From: Typha latifolia
Taxonomy: Eukaryota; Streptophyta; Magnoliopsida; Poales; Typhaceae
DNA: 64,000 nt
Direction: 5' to 3'
NCBI GenBank assembly: GCA_019914945.1
Contig: CM034099.1
Location: forward strand, 19,122,704 to 19,186,703
Shown here: positions 36,284 through 46,115 of the stretch, piece after piece
Layout of the letters: the number at the start of each line of letters is the position of its first letter
Numbering within the stretch: the first letter of the stretch is position 1
Program-made: the position numbers and the translations under genes
Notes under the pieces: generated by a model
Database searches by the model: none
The model's input: only the letters and a program-made list of their open reading frames with translations
Told to the model about the DNA's origin: nothing

Positions 36284-36437
36284 AGCACATTAAGATAGTT
36301 ACATTGACGACAATAAAAACAGCAGACGATACAAAGCAGCTAGCTAGAACGTACTTTAGTTGCCCTTAACGACGTTCAATTATTAGATCACACAAAGGAG
36401 GGTAGAGCCATATCACACATAGTGTGCGTGCATGGTT

Positions 36438-36749
36438 TCATTTATCATTGACGATGATCCCCCAGTGCGTAGCTGCGTATTCGATCAGAATCATAAATTC
36501 CAAGTCAGAGTCTATGGCATTGTTATCGTTGAGGTCGACCTTGTTTACCGCCCCCCGCGCCTTCCACCACGCGTGGTCGAGGCCAAGCGACTTGAGTGCT
36601 CGCCGGAGCTCGCTCCTGCTGATGATGCCATCGCCATTTGCATCCGCTCTCGCCAGCCACTGCGCGAATTGCTGCTTCGTCATCCTGACTTTCTCACCTA
36701 CAGGACGACGGAGGAATTTTCCGTCGCCGGGGCCCAACAAGGTAATCAT
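36438..36749 (-). CDS. Two-EF-hand calcium-binding protein, array copy 4
   Basis: Intronless, 103 residues. Loop 1 is canonical (DANGDGIISRSE). Loop 2 (DLNDNNAIDSDL) has Asn at 6, Leu at 12 and Glu at 13. N-terminus MITLLGPGDGKFLRRPVGEK; C-terminus WGIIVNDK, which lacks the final acidic DDE of the other copies. The ATG at 36749 follows the conserved leader. The expected TATA box reads GATAAAT instead (see next entry), so expression may be weaker than in copies 1-3 (inference). Coding frame intact. Confidence 0.87.
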   Translation of the reverse strand: MITLLGPGDGKFLRRPVGEKVRMTKQQFAQWLARADANGDGIISRSELRRALKSLGLDHAWWKARGAVNKVDLNDNNAIDSDLEFMILIEYAATHWGIIVNDK

Positions 36750-36830
36750 ACCGATTAAGATCAATCGATCGATGCTTGTTTCTTTTGCTTTTGCTATGGG
36801 AGTGGTGACTACGGAGGAGATATAAATGGG

Positions 36831-36840
36831 CCATTTATCG
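36831..36840 (-). promoter_or_regulatory. Mutated TATA box, EF-hand copy 4
   Basis: Minus strand CGATAAATGG where copies 1-3 have CTATAAAT. A single base change removes the TATA consensus. A second TATA-like stretch (ATTTATATCTCC) just downstream in all copies might substitute. Confidence 0.6.
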
Positions 36841-36991
36841 GCAGGCCAGTGGCATATATGGCAAGGAGATGCCTTTTATAGTGAGACACGTATTTGGCGA
36901 TTAATATGCAGTCTTATCTCTTTACTGTGGCTCATGCAGTGGAATCTAATCTTCTTCTTTTTTAACAAGTGGAAGCTAATCTGATGTCAAT

Positions 36992-37003
36992 ACACGTACG
37001 TGT
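36992..37003. promoter_or_regulatory. Perfect ACACGTACGTGT palindrome, copy 4
   Basis: 12-base perfect palindrome at the same relative place as in copy 3. Confidence 0.45.
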
Positions 37004-37081
37004 TATGATGTCATTTTGAGACGTGATCATAACATGCGTGCTTATTGTTATGAGTTTTTCACTGGTTCACTCTCAATTCTA

Positions 37082-37115
<34 letters not shown>

Positions 37116-37318
37116 TTTAATTTTTATTATTCTTAAAATAAGAAATTCATTTTTTAAATATAATTATTTTATGTTTAATTATACTTTAAGTCGATCGTGT
37201 GAGTGATACTCTTTCCATTATACTCAGTCTCTCATGGTAAGATGGAAGAGCACTCAAATTAAATTAGATGATGCATGTTTCACGTTTGGATGGAGCCCAC
37301 GTCCTACAAGCAAAGTGG

Positions 37319-37320
<2 letters not shown>

Positions 37321-37368
<48 letters not shown>
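37321..37368. repeat. (TA)n microsatellite upstream of copy 4
   Basis: About 23 TA units. Shorter TA runs occupy the same place in unit 2 (28424-28444) and unit 3 (about 32423-32434). Confidence 0.95.
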
Positions 37369-37372
<4 letters not shown>

Positions 37373-37718
37373 AAGATTTTTATGTGGGAGCTAATTTGGA
37401 GTGCAATTAACATTGTAGCAAATAATGTTATCAATGTATATGATTTCTTACATTAAAAAGATTATTGTTAGAAATATAGTCTAATTAACATTTATCACTT
37501 TTCCATTTAGAAGATACTTCAAATTAAATCAACGGGCATCGTGAGGTAGATTGTTGGATACTCAAGGACGCGTTGCTTTATTCTCCTACGTTAGGAATAG
37601 ATATATTTCTATTTGACTCGAACCACAAGAAATTTTGTAGCCTATAAAATTAATTGCATGCCATTTCACGTGGCAGTTGGCACCATAATGAGATTAATTA
37701 CTTGATTGCGTCTAAGAC

Positions 37719-38408
37719 GCTGTTTGGCCAAGTGGGATAAAAAGTTTTATCCTCCATAAATCATCAATCTTTATCTTAGAAATCAGTGCCAAATGAGTAA
37801 GTGTTGAAAAGAATGGAAAGATAAATAGAATTTTCTGAGTTAACTCTATCCCAAATTTTGACTGGAATAAAAGAAAACGTATTATGTCACTATCTTATAG
37901 GATGAACAATCACATGCATGTACTCAGATTGTAATAAGGCTATAATATACTTAGTAACGTTAAAATATATTTATAGTAAAACTGTTTAATACGGAATGTT
38001 TATTTTTCACGCTACTTATTATGGTGTCTATATATTGTGTAAATTATAGTGAATTAAGTCAAATTAATTTTTGTCTAATAATTCTAAAATAATTATGAAA
38101 GAATAATATAACAGTACAAATAATTTATATTTAATTTAAACCTATTTTCCTTCTTTCTAAAAAAAATATATATATGTAATGTACATAAAACTAGGAAAAG
38201 GACAATAAGATCAACTTATTTTATTTTATTTTCTTATCCTCACTATTATAATTAAATATCATTCTTATTGTATATTTTTATCCAACACTTATTCTAATTT
38301 TTCAACCAAACACTTAAAAAGAATTGGTATGAAATATTATATTATCCCAAGATAAGTTATTATTTTAACTCTTATCATAACTTTTTCTTATCTGGTTGCC
38401 AGACAGAC
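37719..38408. mobile_element. MITE-like insertion, unit 4 (longest copy)
   Basis: About 690 bases, ends GCTGTTTGGCCAAGTGGGAT and inverted GTCTGTCTGGCAACCAGATA. Keeps the internal block (about 37775-37870) shared with unit 2 and missing from units 1 and 3. Confidence 0.5.
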
Positions 38409-39694
38409 ATATAGATTGCTAAGATGGTTGGAATACAAAAATTAGAACTTTTTAAAACAAAAATTGTAAAAGATAGTTATCAATTCTTTATCCTGAATCG
38501 AAGCACAGAAGGTCATATTAGCCATTGACGTTGCTCAATATAATTAAATCTCTGTTCCTAACTAGGTCTTTTATAAGCAAATGAAGTTAGTAACGATGTA
38601 CCATGGATAAATGGAGTCAATAACTTGGCACATGGATCGAGTTCTGTGTATCCTAATCAACATAATAGAATCAAGTAAAGCTAAGGTAGTTATTTCTACA
38701 CGAGGCGAGATTCCAATGAGCTAGGAACGAATAAGATGCTGGCTTTTGTTGAACAGATTAATTAACCTGATTAAGATTATTTTTATTGTGCATTTTCTGG
38801 ACAGCTTCTTCTAGTTAGCTGAGTGATAAGTTTGTCGATACTAGCTCTCATAGCTATATATATGTATATATCTCCCAAGATTCTTGTAGTTAGTAAGGGA
38901 GGTGGTATCAGCATACTCATCCTTTCGACTGCTTATGTGATTGTGATATATAAACTTTATGCTCTACTTTCGGCTTAAAGATTTAAGGTAATTAAGCTCC
39001 ACCCGAAGATACCACAGATAGTGCATATATAATATTCCCAAGTATATACGTCAATCATGCATGAGGATATTATTCCAAAGCATATTGCAACAAGAAATCA
39101 AACGTGTTAACGAAGTTTTAGATTACTGTATATAGTTGCATTATCTATTTTGTTTCTATCATATGCCTTTAAGAGAGAGAAGTAGAAATTTAATAGTGTC
39201 TGAATTAAATCAATGCTATTAAAAATCAAAGATGATAATACTCATATATGTTTATATATAACGTAAGCTTAATTAACTATCTAGGCACAATCCTTTTGGC
39301 ATATTATCCACAATATGGACGTGTACATAACTATTAATTAAATATTATAATCATTATAACCATTTCCTATGACAGTAATGATCATCCTGATAATTTTAGC
39401 ATCTCTATGTAAATTTAGTGAGACAACAATAGTCCACGCAAGGAGAGTCGTGTGACGTGGCTATTATCTCCCTTGTCCACAGTTCACTATAAATTTGTTA
39501 ATATTCTGTCTCATTAATTAATGTAAAGTGTTAATGGATTGATTACTTCAAGCAGAAACTAATTATCCAAAGGATAAATAATCAGGATTGCGTACCTCTT
39601 TTTTATAACTTTTCCAAAAAAAAACACTAAACCCTAAAACAATAGCTCAACAGTAGACCTAAATTATGGATATTATCCGCAGAAATATCGACCA

Positions 39695-39790
39695 AATTAT
39701 CAACCCTAATATCTGGGGAGGGATTTGAACGGATGAATTTTTATCATAGGCTAATGATTATACTCAACCATTAAACTAAATTGTTAACCT
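39695..39790 (-). repeat. tRNA-related repeat, copy 3
   Basis: Minus strand A-box-like TAGTTTAATGG (39769-39779) and B-box GTTCAAATCC (39721-39730). This is the best-preserved of the three copies. Confidence 0.4.
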
Positions 39791-40746
39791 ATATTTGGGT
39801 GAGTAGATGGATTTTGGTTTTTGAGTTGAAACTAGTGATTTGATCTCATTGCTTTTTGGTGTTTGTAAGCTTATTTTTAAATCAATTTAGTGAATACTAT
39901 ACTGGTTTAGTATTCAAACACTAGTTTTAGATAAAAATGGGTTTACCACGATCTACTTAAACACATTCTTCTGATATATTCTCCTCTTTTATCCAATTAT
40001 TTTATATTTAACAATAAAATCTTATTACTATTTTACCGTTGAAAGACATTACATCAATCAACTATCATTTTCATTCTTTTATCTTTTTTCTCTCCCTGTC
40101 CATTTACTTTAAAGGGTATTTTTACCATTTGATATAAACCATCTCTTACCATCATATTTTTTTTCTAATCCTATTCAAATTGTCCTATTCAAGTTTAAGA
40201 AAAATAAGAGCAACTAACCCACCAGATTGAGTTAAATAACCTCTAAATATCATCCATAGAGGTGAGGGATTTTCGTATAAATCTTGTGTCTTCTATTTTA
40301 CTTTTAATCTCTTTTACGTGTGGCACAACATTCACTTTCCTCTCTAGCTTTTAACGATTCCTTTTCCAAGGCTTGAAGTGGACCCAAGATTGATGCAGTG
40401 TTGTATGTATATATATAAGAATACGATAAATGAAGAGAATAGAGGAATGAATCACATATAGAGTACTCCCAACACTAATATATTTCATAAGCATTAAAGC
40501 TTAGTTAGTTACAAGCACCATTTACTAATAACGACTTGATTCCACTTGCATGCGTCTTCTATTTTCTATGTCATAACTTCTAGGACACATGACTACTGAT
40601 TATGACATAGAAAGTAAGCGCGTGCGCACACACACACACACACAAAAACAGGAAAAAAAAAAAAAAAAAAGAGGAAGTACCTAGACATGCAGGCAGACCA
40701 CACAAGTTCATTAACAAAGGGAAGTAAACCTATAGGAGGTCCTATT

Positions 40747-41010
40747 TTAACTTGTCATAACACCCCAATGTTTGCAAGCATGCTCCATGAGTGCACTAAT
40801 CTCGGAGTCGCCGTCGATGCAGCCATTGTTGTTCAAGTCAGCTTTACCGATAGCCCTCCTCACCCTCCACCACTTAAACCTCAGCCCTAGAGCTTGCAAT
40901 GCATCCTGCAACTCTTGCCGACTGATAGAGCCATCCTTATTTTTATCCAGCAATATCTTGAATTGCTCCTTGGTAATCCCGGAGGGTATGTGAATTGCGC
41001 GAGTAGTCAT
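40747..41010 (-). CDS. Two-EF-hand calcium-binding protein, array copy 5 (diverged)
   Basis: Intronless, 87 residues, ATG at 41010. Loop 1 is canonical (DKNKDGSISRQE). Loop 2 (DLNNNGCIDGDS) keeps Gly at position 6 but has Ser at 12 and Glu at 13, the same shifted-Glu design as copies 1-4. Between them lies ALGLRFKWWRVRRAIGKA. The N-terminus is shorter (MTTRAIHIPSGITKEQ) and the C-terminus is CKHWGVMTS. It may be nearest to the ancestor, because its second loop is less altered. Upstream DNA (41135-41210 and 42005-42170) still aligns with the other units. A TA-rich stretch at 41086-41099 may be its TATA box. Confidence 0.85.
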   Translation of the reverse strand: MTTRAIHIPSGITKEQFKILLDKNKDGSISRQELQDALQALGLRFKWWRVRRAIGKADLNNNGCIDGDSEISALMEHACKHWGVMTS

Positions 41011-44000
41011 TGTATGGTGGAAGAGTTTTGAATTCTATGAGAACTTGGTGAGCTGTGTGATGGAGAGCGTAGTACGGGTGGTATTGATATATATATATAC
41101 AGAAGAAGGTGGTGGTGGTGGTGGAAAGTGAGTACAGCTCTCAAATTAAATTAGATGATGGCAAGTTGCATGTTGGATAGAGCCCACGTCCTTAATTTTA
41201 ATCTAAGTGGATATGCCCAGTGTTATGGAGTTGCTGTACCCTAATTTGTAGTACACTTAACATTATATGACGTAGTATATGATCAATATATATTTTTTTT
41301 TCTTACGTTAAAAATAGGTAAATAATTCAATAACACTCTCAAGATTAAATTACGTGCGCCTAATTTTTGGATGATATGTTTTTTTTTAAAACATTTCTTT
41401 CTTAGAAAAATGATTGTGATAGATATGATTAGATCTAACTTATCGAAGATATCACTTAATATTAAATAATTTAAATTTGATTATTTACTTTTAAGGAGAT
41501 ATACTTTAATTTAAATTTGATTATCTATCTCTATCCGTTATCAATTTTTTTTAATTTAAATCAATCTTAAACTAGTGATATATATGTAATAATTAAAAAA
41601 TAATTGAAGAGATAAAATTAATTAAACTTTCATGAAGTTAATTATAAGTAAATATCAATATCCTTATACTGAGATATATATATATATATAATAATCACTC
41701 TCGGTTAAAGGCATATATGTATTTTATTTGATAAATTACTAAAATAATATAATTATAAAACAATTGACTTGAAGGATATACATATAAATATAAAATTTTA
41801 AATATTATATACATAAATGAAAAAAAAATTGAGGGTCTATATGCAAAAAAAAAAAGTTAGAAATACGTAATCTTCTGCTAAATCGATTACAATACTTCAA
41901 TTTTTTGTGTTTCTATTACACTCTTAATTATATTAACCGTTAAATTTCTCTTTACCTTTGAAAGATAGATAAATAGGTACAAAGCTTATTGAAGAAGATC
42001 AATATTACAACTGTAAATATAGTCTATTTAACATCTATTACTTTTCCATATAAATCTTTACTCCTGTCATGTAGAAAATACTATATATACATTGATAACA
42101 TTTTAAGCTAGTTAGCTTCCTGCATACTCAAGAACACATTGCATTATATATTCTTCTAAGCTTAGGATGGATATATGATTCTTTTGACGCGGATTGCCAG
42201 ATCTTTTGACGGTTCGGTCTTATCTCCAATAAATCTATGTGGGTCTTAGAAATTAAATGGAATTCCTTGATTCGAATCTCTTTTTTTCCCAAGTGATTGA
42301 AATGGACAAGAATGGAAGAGTCTCTTCTCATTAAGTTGGATAATAGTTAGAAGGATAAGATGGTATCATCCTTGCTGTCCATCTATGACCGTCACCAGTC
42401 AATCACCATTGGAGTTTCCTGCATGGTTTATGTCTTCTTCAAAGAAAAGGAATTAATAGTTATTATATATGTGTGTTTTAATTTAACTCACTTCTATGCT
42501 AATTGTTAGTTTAGTGAACTGACAGTAAGATATTTTTGAAGGAACAAAAGTAAAATACGAGGATTAATTATGATAAGGAATGTAAAAATATAGGGTGTTA
42601 AAGAAGATTAACACATTTCATCGAAATTTTATTTTATGGTAGTGGATATATGGACACGTGACACTAGGCTAACTTGGTATATAGAATAGTAAAGATACGT
42701 CTCTCTTTATTGGACCAAGTAACGGAATTATCTTTATGCTAACTTAAGTGGTGCTGGTCCAAAGCAAAGGTAGGAACTGCAATATTCTGTCGAAGAATTT
42801 CTTCTTCTTCTTTTTTTCCTTTTGCTTTTTGACAGAGAATTTAAACACTACACTGATATCACGACATGCATGGGGAATCGATGAATAACCTTTTCCAGTC
42901 AACAAGGTTGCATTATTGAAGCTTTTGTGATTCCTACCGGAAAGAGATTTGGTGCTCAATCAGAATGTTTGCTTCTTTGTTGGTTTTTTTCTTTGGAAAA
43001 AGTCTCTAGGCACAAAGATTCATTAATACGACATATATAATAATGTAATACATGAAATGAGATAGGGATAGGGATAGGGTGACAATATTTTAACATAAGT
43101 TTCCTGCTTGATTAAAGTAATAGACAGCATAACAAGAAAATATAATATCAAGCTCAAGGATAGATAATAAAATATAATAAGAGAGTATGGCCCAGATGGA
43201 TTCATAGAAGCAAAGGGCCTAAAGTGAGTCTCCGGTTCGGTCGCGATTCGACAACCAAAGACACTCTAGAGAAGTAAAAAAATCACAACCTACAACAGCA
43301 AAAAAGAAAGGAAAAATATTCTTTTTCACCCGAGTACCAAACAAGAGAGAGGAGCACAATACCATGACCCAAGCTACAAAATCTTATGTATCTTTTTCAT
43401 AACTAGACTCAACTCATCCTAGTGTAACCATATATATCCTTCACTACTATACCCTTGATTGCCTTAATATGGCCTACGGGTGGTGAAAAATGAGAGGCCT
43501 CCTCTGACCTGCTCTCACCCACCAAAACACTCCGACGAAAGCGCAAGCCAACCAGAACTGGTCGACTACAGCAAGTAAAAGAAATAAGCGAAAGGAAAAT
43601 ATCAACCTCTCCTCTTTTCTAGAGGAAAGGAGAAGCCAACATTTCTAATAATATATAAATACGATCAAAATATTATATATTATAATAATCTAATTTAAAT
43701 ATTTTTGGTAAAAAAAAAAAGAAAACATAGTTTTAATTTCCAATTACATAGTTTCAATACTAAAATATTTATTTAGAAATAAAATAATATATAGTAGTTT
43801 TTTTTATTTAGGGGAAAGCAGTAATTGTCAGCCAATCAGACTTAAATATTCTAGCCTGTTACCACCCATTAGTCCATTAGATATTGCATTTTAGTTGAGT
43901 ATAATGAGTCTAATATAATGAGTTAAATATAAAAAATATTATATCTTGTTTGGTTAAGTTTAATGGGCTTATATGAAAATATTTTAATTATCTTTCACGA

Positions 44001-44948
44001 GAATATAATTATATATTAATATTTAGTTTACTAAATATCTAATGTGGGATTAAAAAAATCTATGACTAGAATAGTGAGTTAGGCTTTTGGGCCGAGATGG
44101 GCGGGCAAAAGCTTAACTCATGCCTCCCACTATCATTTCGAACGTAGGTCGAGTTGGATTTAGCCCGATTAAAATTGAATAGAATCGGGTTGAGTTTGAG
44201 AGAGTCGGGCTTAATGATTATCTCTACCCCGGGAGTGAATACATGGCGTGGAGCTAAGCTCGAACAAACCAGTCTCTTACAAGAGAGATGAAATGGAACT
44301 AAATCCTAGCAGAGGGGCTGCTAGTGTGCTAGGGCCGGCGCTGTGTAATAGCTCGTTTGCTTCTTTGCATCATAGTCGCTTCAATTTTGGAGCATCCTAA
44401 GCGAACTAATTTGATGACCAAATTTTATCTTTTGGATATTAATTAACACGCAATTAAGAAAAGCTCTGTGTCTCCTGCGCCTATGATTGGGATCGCACTT
44501 TTCTATCATATTTTCATAGTTCGTGTTCATTTACTATACTCGCAAAAATAGATAGATGCAGTACTTTTAACCATAATCCTTTTAGGAGACCCTCAAAGAA
44601 AGCACTTTAATAGGATGGTCATAGTCATTCACATTATAGTCAAACGAAAAAACGATTAAAACTCATAAGTTTACGTATATTACCTTCACAGATTAATCAA
44701 AGCCAGAGAAGCAACAACTACAAGCATTTATGGATATGCCATTCTCCGTGTTAAGACACCATGGACATTCTCCTATATAACCTTGCATTTATTGAATTCG
44801 ATCAAATTTAATTAGCTGCCCGCCCCTCTAGCATAAATTTCAGGTGGAAACCTTGTACATCTCCACAATATGAACGAGATATATAGTCTTATGTCATTTA
44901 GATTTGCCAGTAGAGAGGGGCAGTACTCTTTTGATTCTTGAACAGTGC
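41011..44948. other. AT-rich interval between the EF-hand array and the CML gene
   Basis: Decayed unit flank at 41135-41210 and 42005-42170. The rest is AT-rich with no supported gene. A GC-richer stretch at 44080-44230 has repeated 'gggc'/'cgggttgag' motifs typical of dispersed repeats. At 44301-44340 a short block (AAATCCTAGCAGAG, CTAGGGCCGGCG) also occurs at 62934-62963. Its right end is the 3' UTR of the CML gene. Confidence 0.45.
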
Positions 44949-45512
44949 TCACGCTTTCTGCCTGGATCGAGTCATCATGCTCATGAAATCGTCCATATCA
45001 ACCAATCCATCACCGTTTCCATCTATCTTCTTCACCATCGTTTCGCACTCTGCAATGGTGAATTTCTCCTCCAGCCTCAAGAACGTTTTGTGCAGATCTT
45101 CCGCGCTTATTCTTCCATCTCCATCTCTATCAAACACAAAAAATGCTCTCTTTATCTCGCTAATCTTTACTCCCTTCTTGTGCACCTCCATGAACTCGTC
45201 AAAATCTATAAATCCATCTTTATTCAAGTCGGCCGCATCCATCATTTGCTTCGCTTGGCAGGTGGCATTAGTTTGCCCCAGCTTCTCCAGCAGCGACCGG
45301 AGATCCCGCCTGCTGATCTTGCCTTCTGTGCCTGAAATTTTGTTGTAGACTTTCTTCATCTCCTCAATGTCGGGCTCGAAAGTGAGCATCAGGTCAGAGA
45401 ATTTCCGGTCTTCAAATGATCGCCGCTTTAAAGGAAGCTTGGACAAATTGTATTGAAAATTTAGAAAACTCGAGCTCGATTGGGACATCTTCCTGATTAG
45501 TTTGGTGTTCAT
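44949..45512 (-). CDS. Calmodulin-like protein with four EF-hand regions
   Basis: Intronless, 187 residues, a CML-type calcium sensor. It has a basic, Ser-rich N-terminal extension (1-45), then four EF-hand regions. EF1 is degenerate (loop about 59-70, ISGTEGKISRRD, lacking the acidic 1/3 positions). EF2 is canonical (DLNKDGFIDFDE, 95-106). EF3 (DRDGDGRISAED, 128-139) and EF4 (DGNGDGLVDMDD, 164-175) have Asp rather than Glu at position 12, which in other EF-hands lowers calcium affinity or favours magnesium (known). The ATG at 45512 is first in frame; a second at 45488 is possible. A TATA-like stretch lies about 70 bases upstream (45572-45585). It is not a close relative of the array genes, but shares strand and neighbourhood. 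Confidence 0.9.
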   Translation of the reverse strand: MNTKLIRKMSQSSSSFLNFQYNLSKLPLKRRSFEDRKFSDLMLTFEPDIEEMKKVYNKISGTEGKISRRDLRSLLEKLGQTNATCQAKQMMDAADLNKDGFIDFDEFMEVHKKGVKISEIKRAFFVFDRDGDGRISAEDLHKTFLRLEEKFTIAECETMVKKIDGNGDGLVDMDDFMSMMTRSRQKA

Positions 45513-46115
45513 ACAGAAGACAATAGGATTGAGCAGCTACAGAAGAAGCCTAAGAGATTTGGCTGTTGTAAGTTGTTATATAAATAATCTTTGCCTCTTG
45601 CCAGGCTAAAGATTCCTGATGGTTACTGGAAGTTAATGGGATTCCGATACCTCAAAAGTACTCTGGGTGTAGGAATAGTTGATTTCTTTGAACTCAAGAA
45701 TCTGTGCATGGTTTAAGCAATCACAAAAAGGAAAGTTAGGACGGAGGATAGAATATATGGATGTGAAAAGACAAGCATAAGAATCTTGAGTACTGCTTCA
45801 ATACGTTTCCTTTTAACTTCTCCGTTTGCTACCCTTTGATGTCAAATGTATACGGATTCAAAAGTTGTACATATAGAAATCAATTACAGCAGGTCCTCTG
45901 ATCAGGTCCCTCATAACACAGCCCAACAAAATTGTAGGAAAACTCATGCGAGCTTTTGTTTTTTTTCTTCTTTTCAATGAGGTGAGTATAAAAGGACAAT
46001 TAAAGCCAATAAGAAACATATCTTGATCAGCATCTTTGGGAATATAATGACAGTGGTCCAAAATTCACTCATCCATAGCGAGGGGTGTATAGTGCTCGAA
46101 GAAGAATTATCAAAA
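45513..46115. other. Promoter of the CML gene and 3' UTR of the zinc-finger gene
   Basis: About 600 bases between two minus-strand genes. Nothing else recognised. Confidence 0.5.

Larger units (their letters stand above)
31880..36437. other. Promoter and spacer between EF-hand copies 3 and 4
   Basis: Colinear with the copy 4 flank (36750-40130) for about 3 kb: promoter, MITE-like element (32796-33315), the AAGCTAAGGTAGTTATTTC block and the tRNA-related repeat. A 47-base triplication lies at 34793-34930. Region 35120-35990, about 870 bases, has no counterpart in the other units and looks like an insertion. The copy-1-type 3' flank of unit 4 begins at 35993. No gene. Confidence 0.55.
36750..40746. 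other. Promoter and spacer between EF-hand copies 4 and 5
   Basis: Colinear with unit 3 flank to about 40130, then with 26760-27340 up to about 40720, where copy 5's 3' end begins. Holds the MITE-like element and a tRNA-related repeat. A CA-rich and poly(A) tract is at 40620-40670. No gene. Confidence 0.55.

Noticed and set aside
21600..36825. Plus-strand open frames of 107-133 codons overlapping each EF-hand gene (for example 21608-21937, 27531-27860, 31565-31888, 36432-36758)
   Set aside because: They are antisense shadows. They stay open in all copies because the copies are recent duplicates of a GC-rich coding stretch. The minus frame has EF-hand motifs, a TATA box and a leader; the plus frame has none.
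39628..39640. Telomere-like AAACCCTAA motif
   Set aside because: A single occurrence in AT-rich DNA; no tandem telomeric repeat.
29225..39790. Functional tRNA genes at the B-box-like sites
   Set aside because: No acceptor-stem pairing or anticodon arm could be drawn; box spacing and degeneracy fit a repeat relic.
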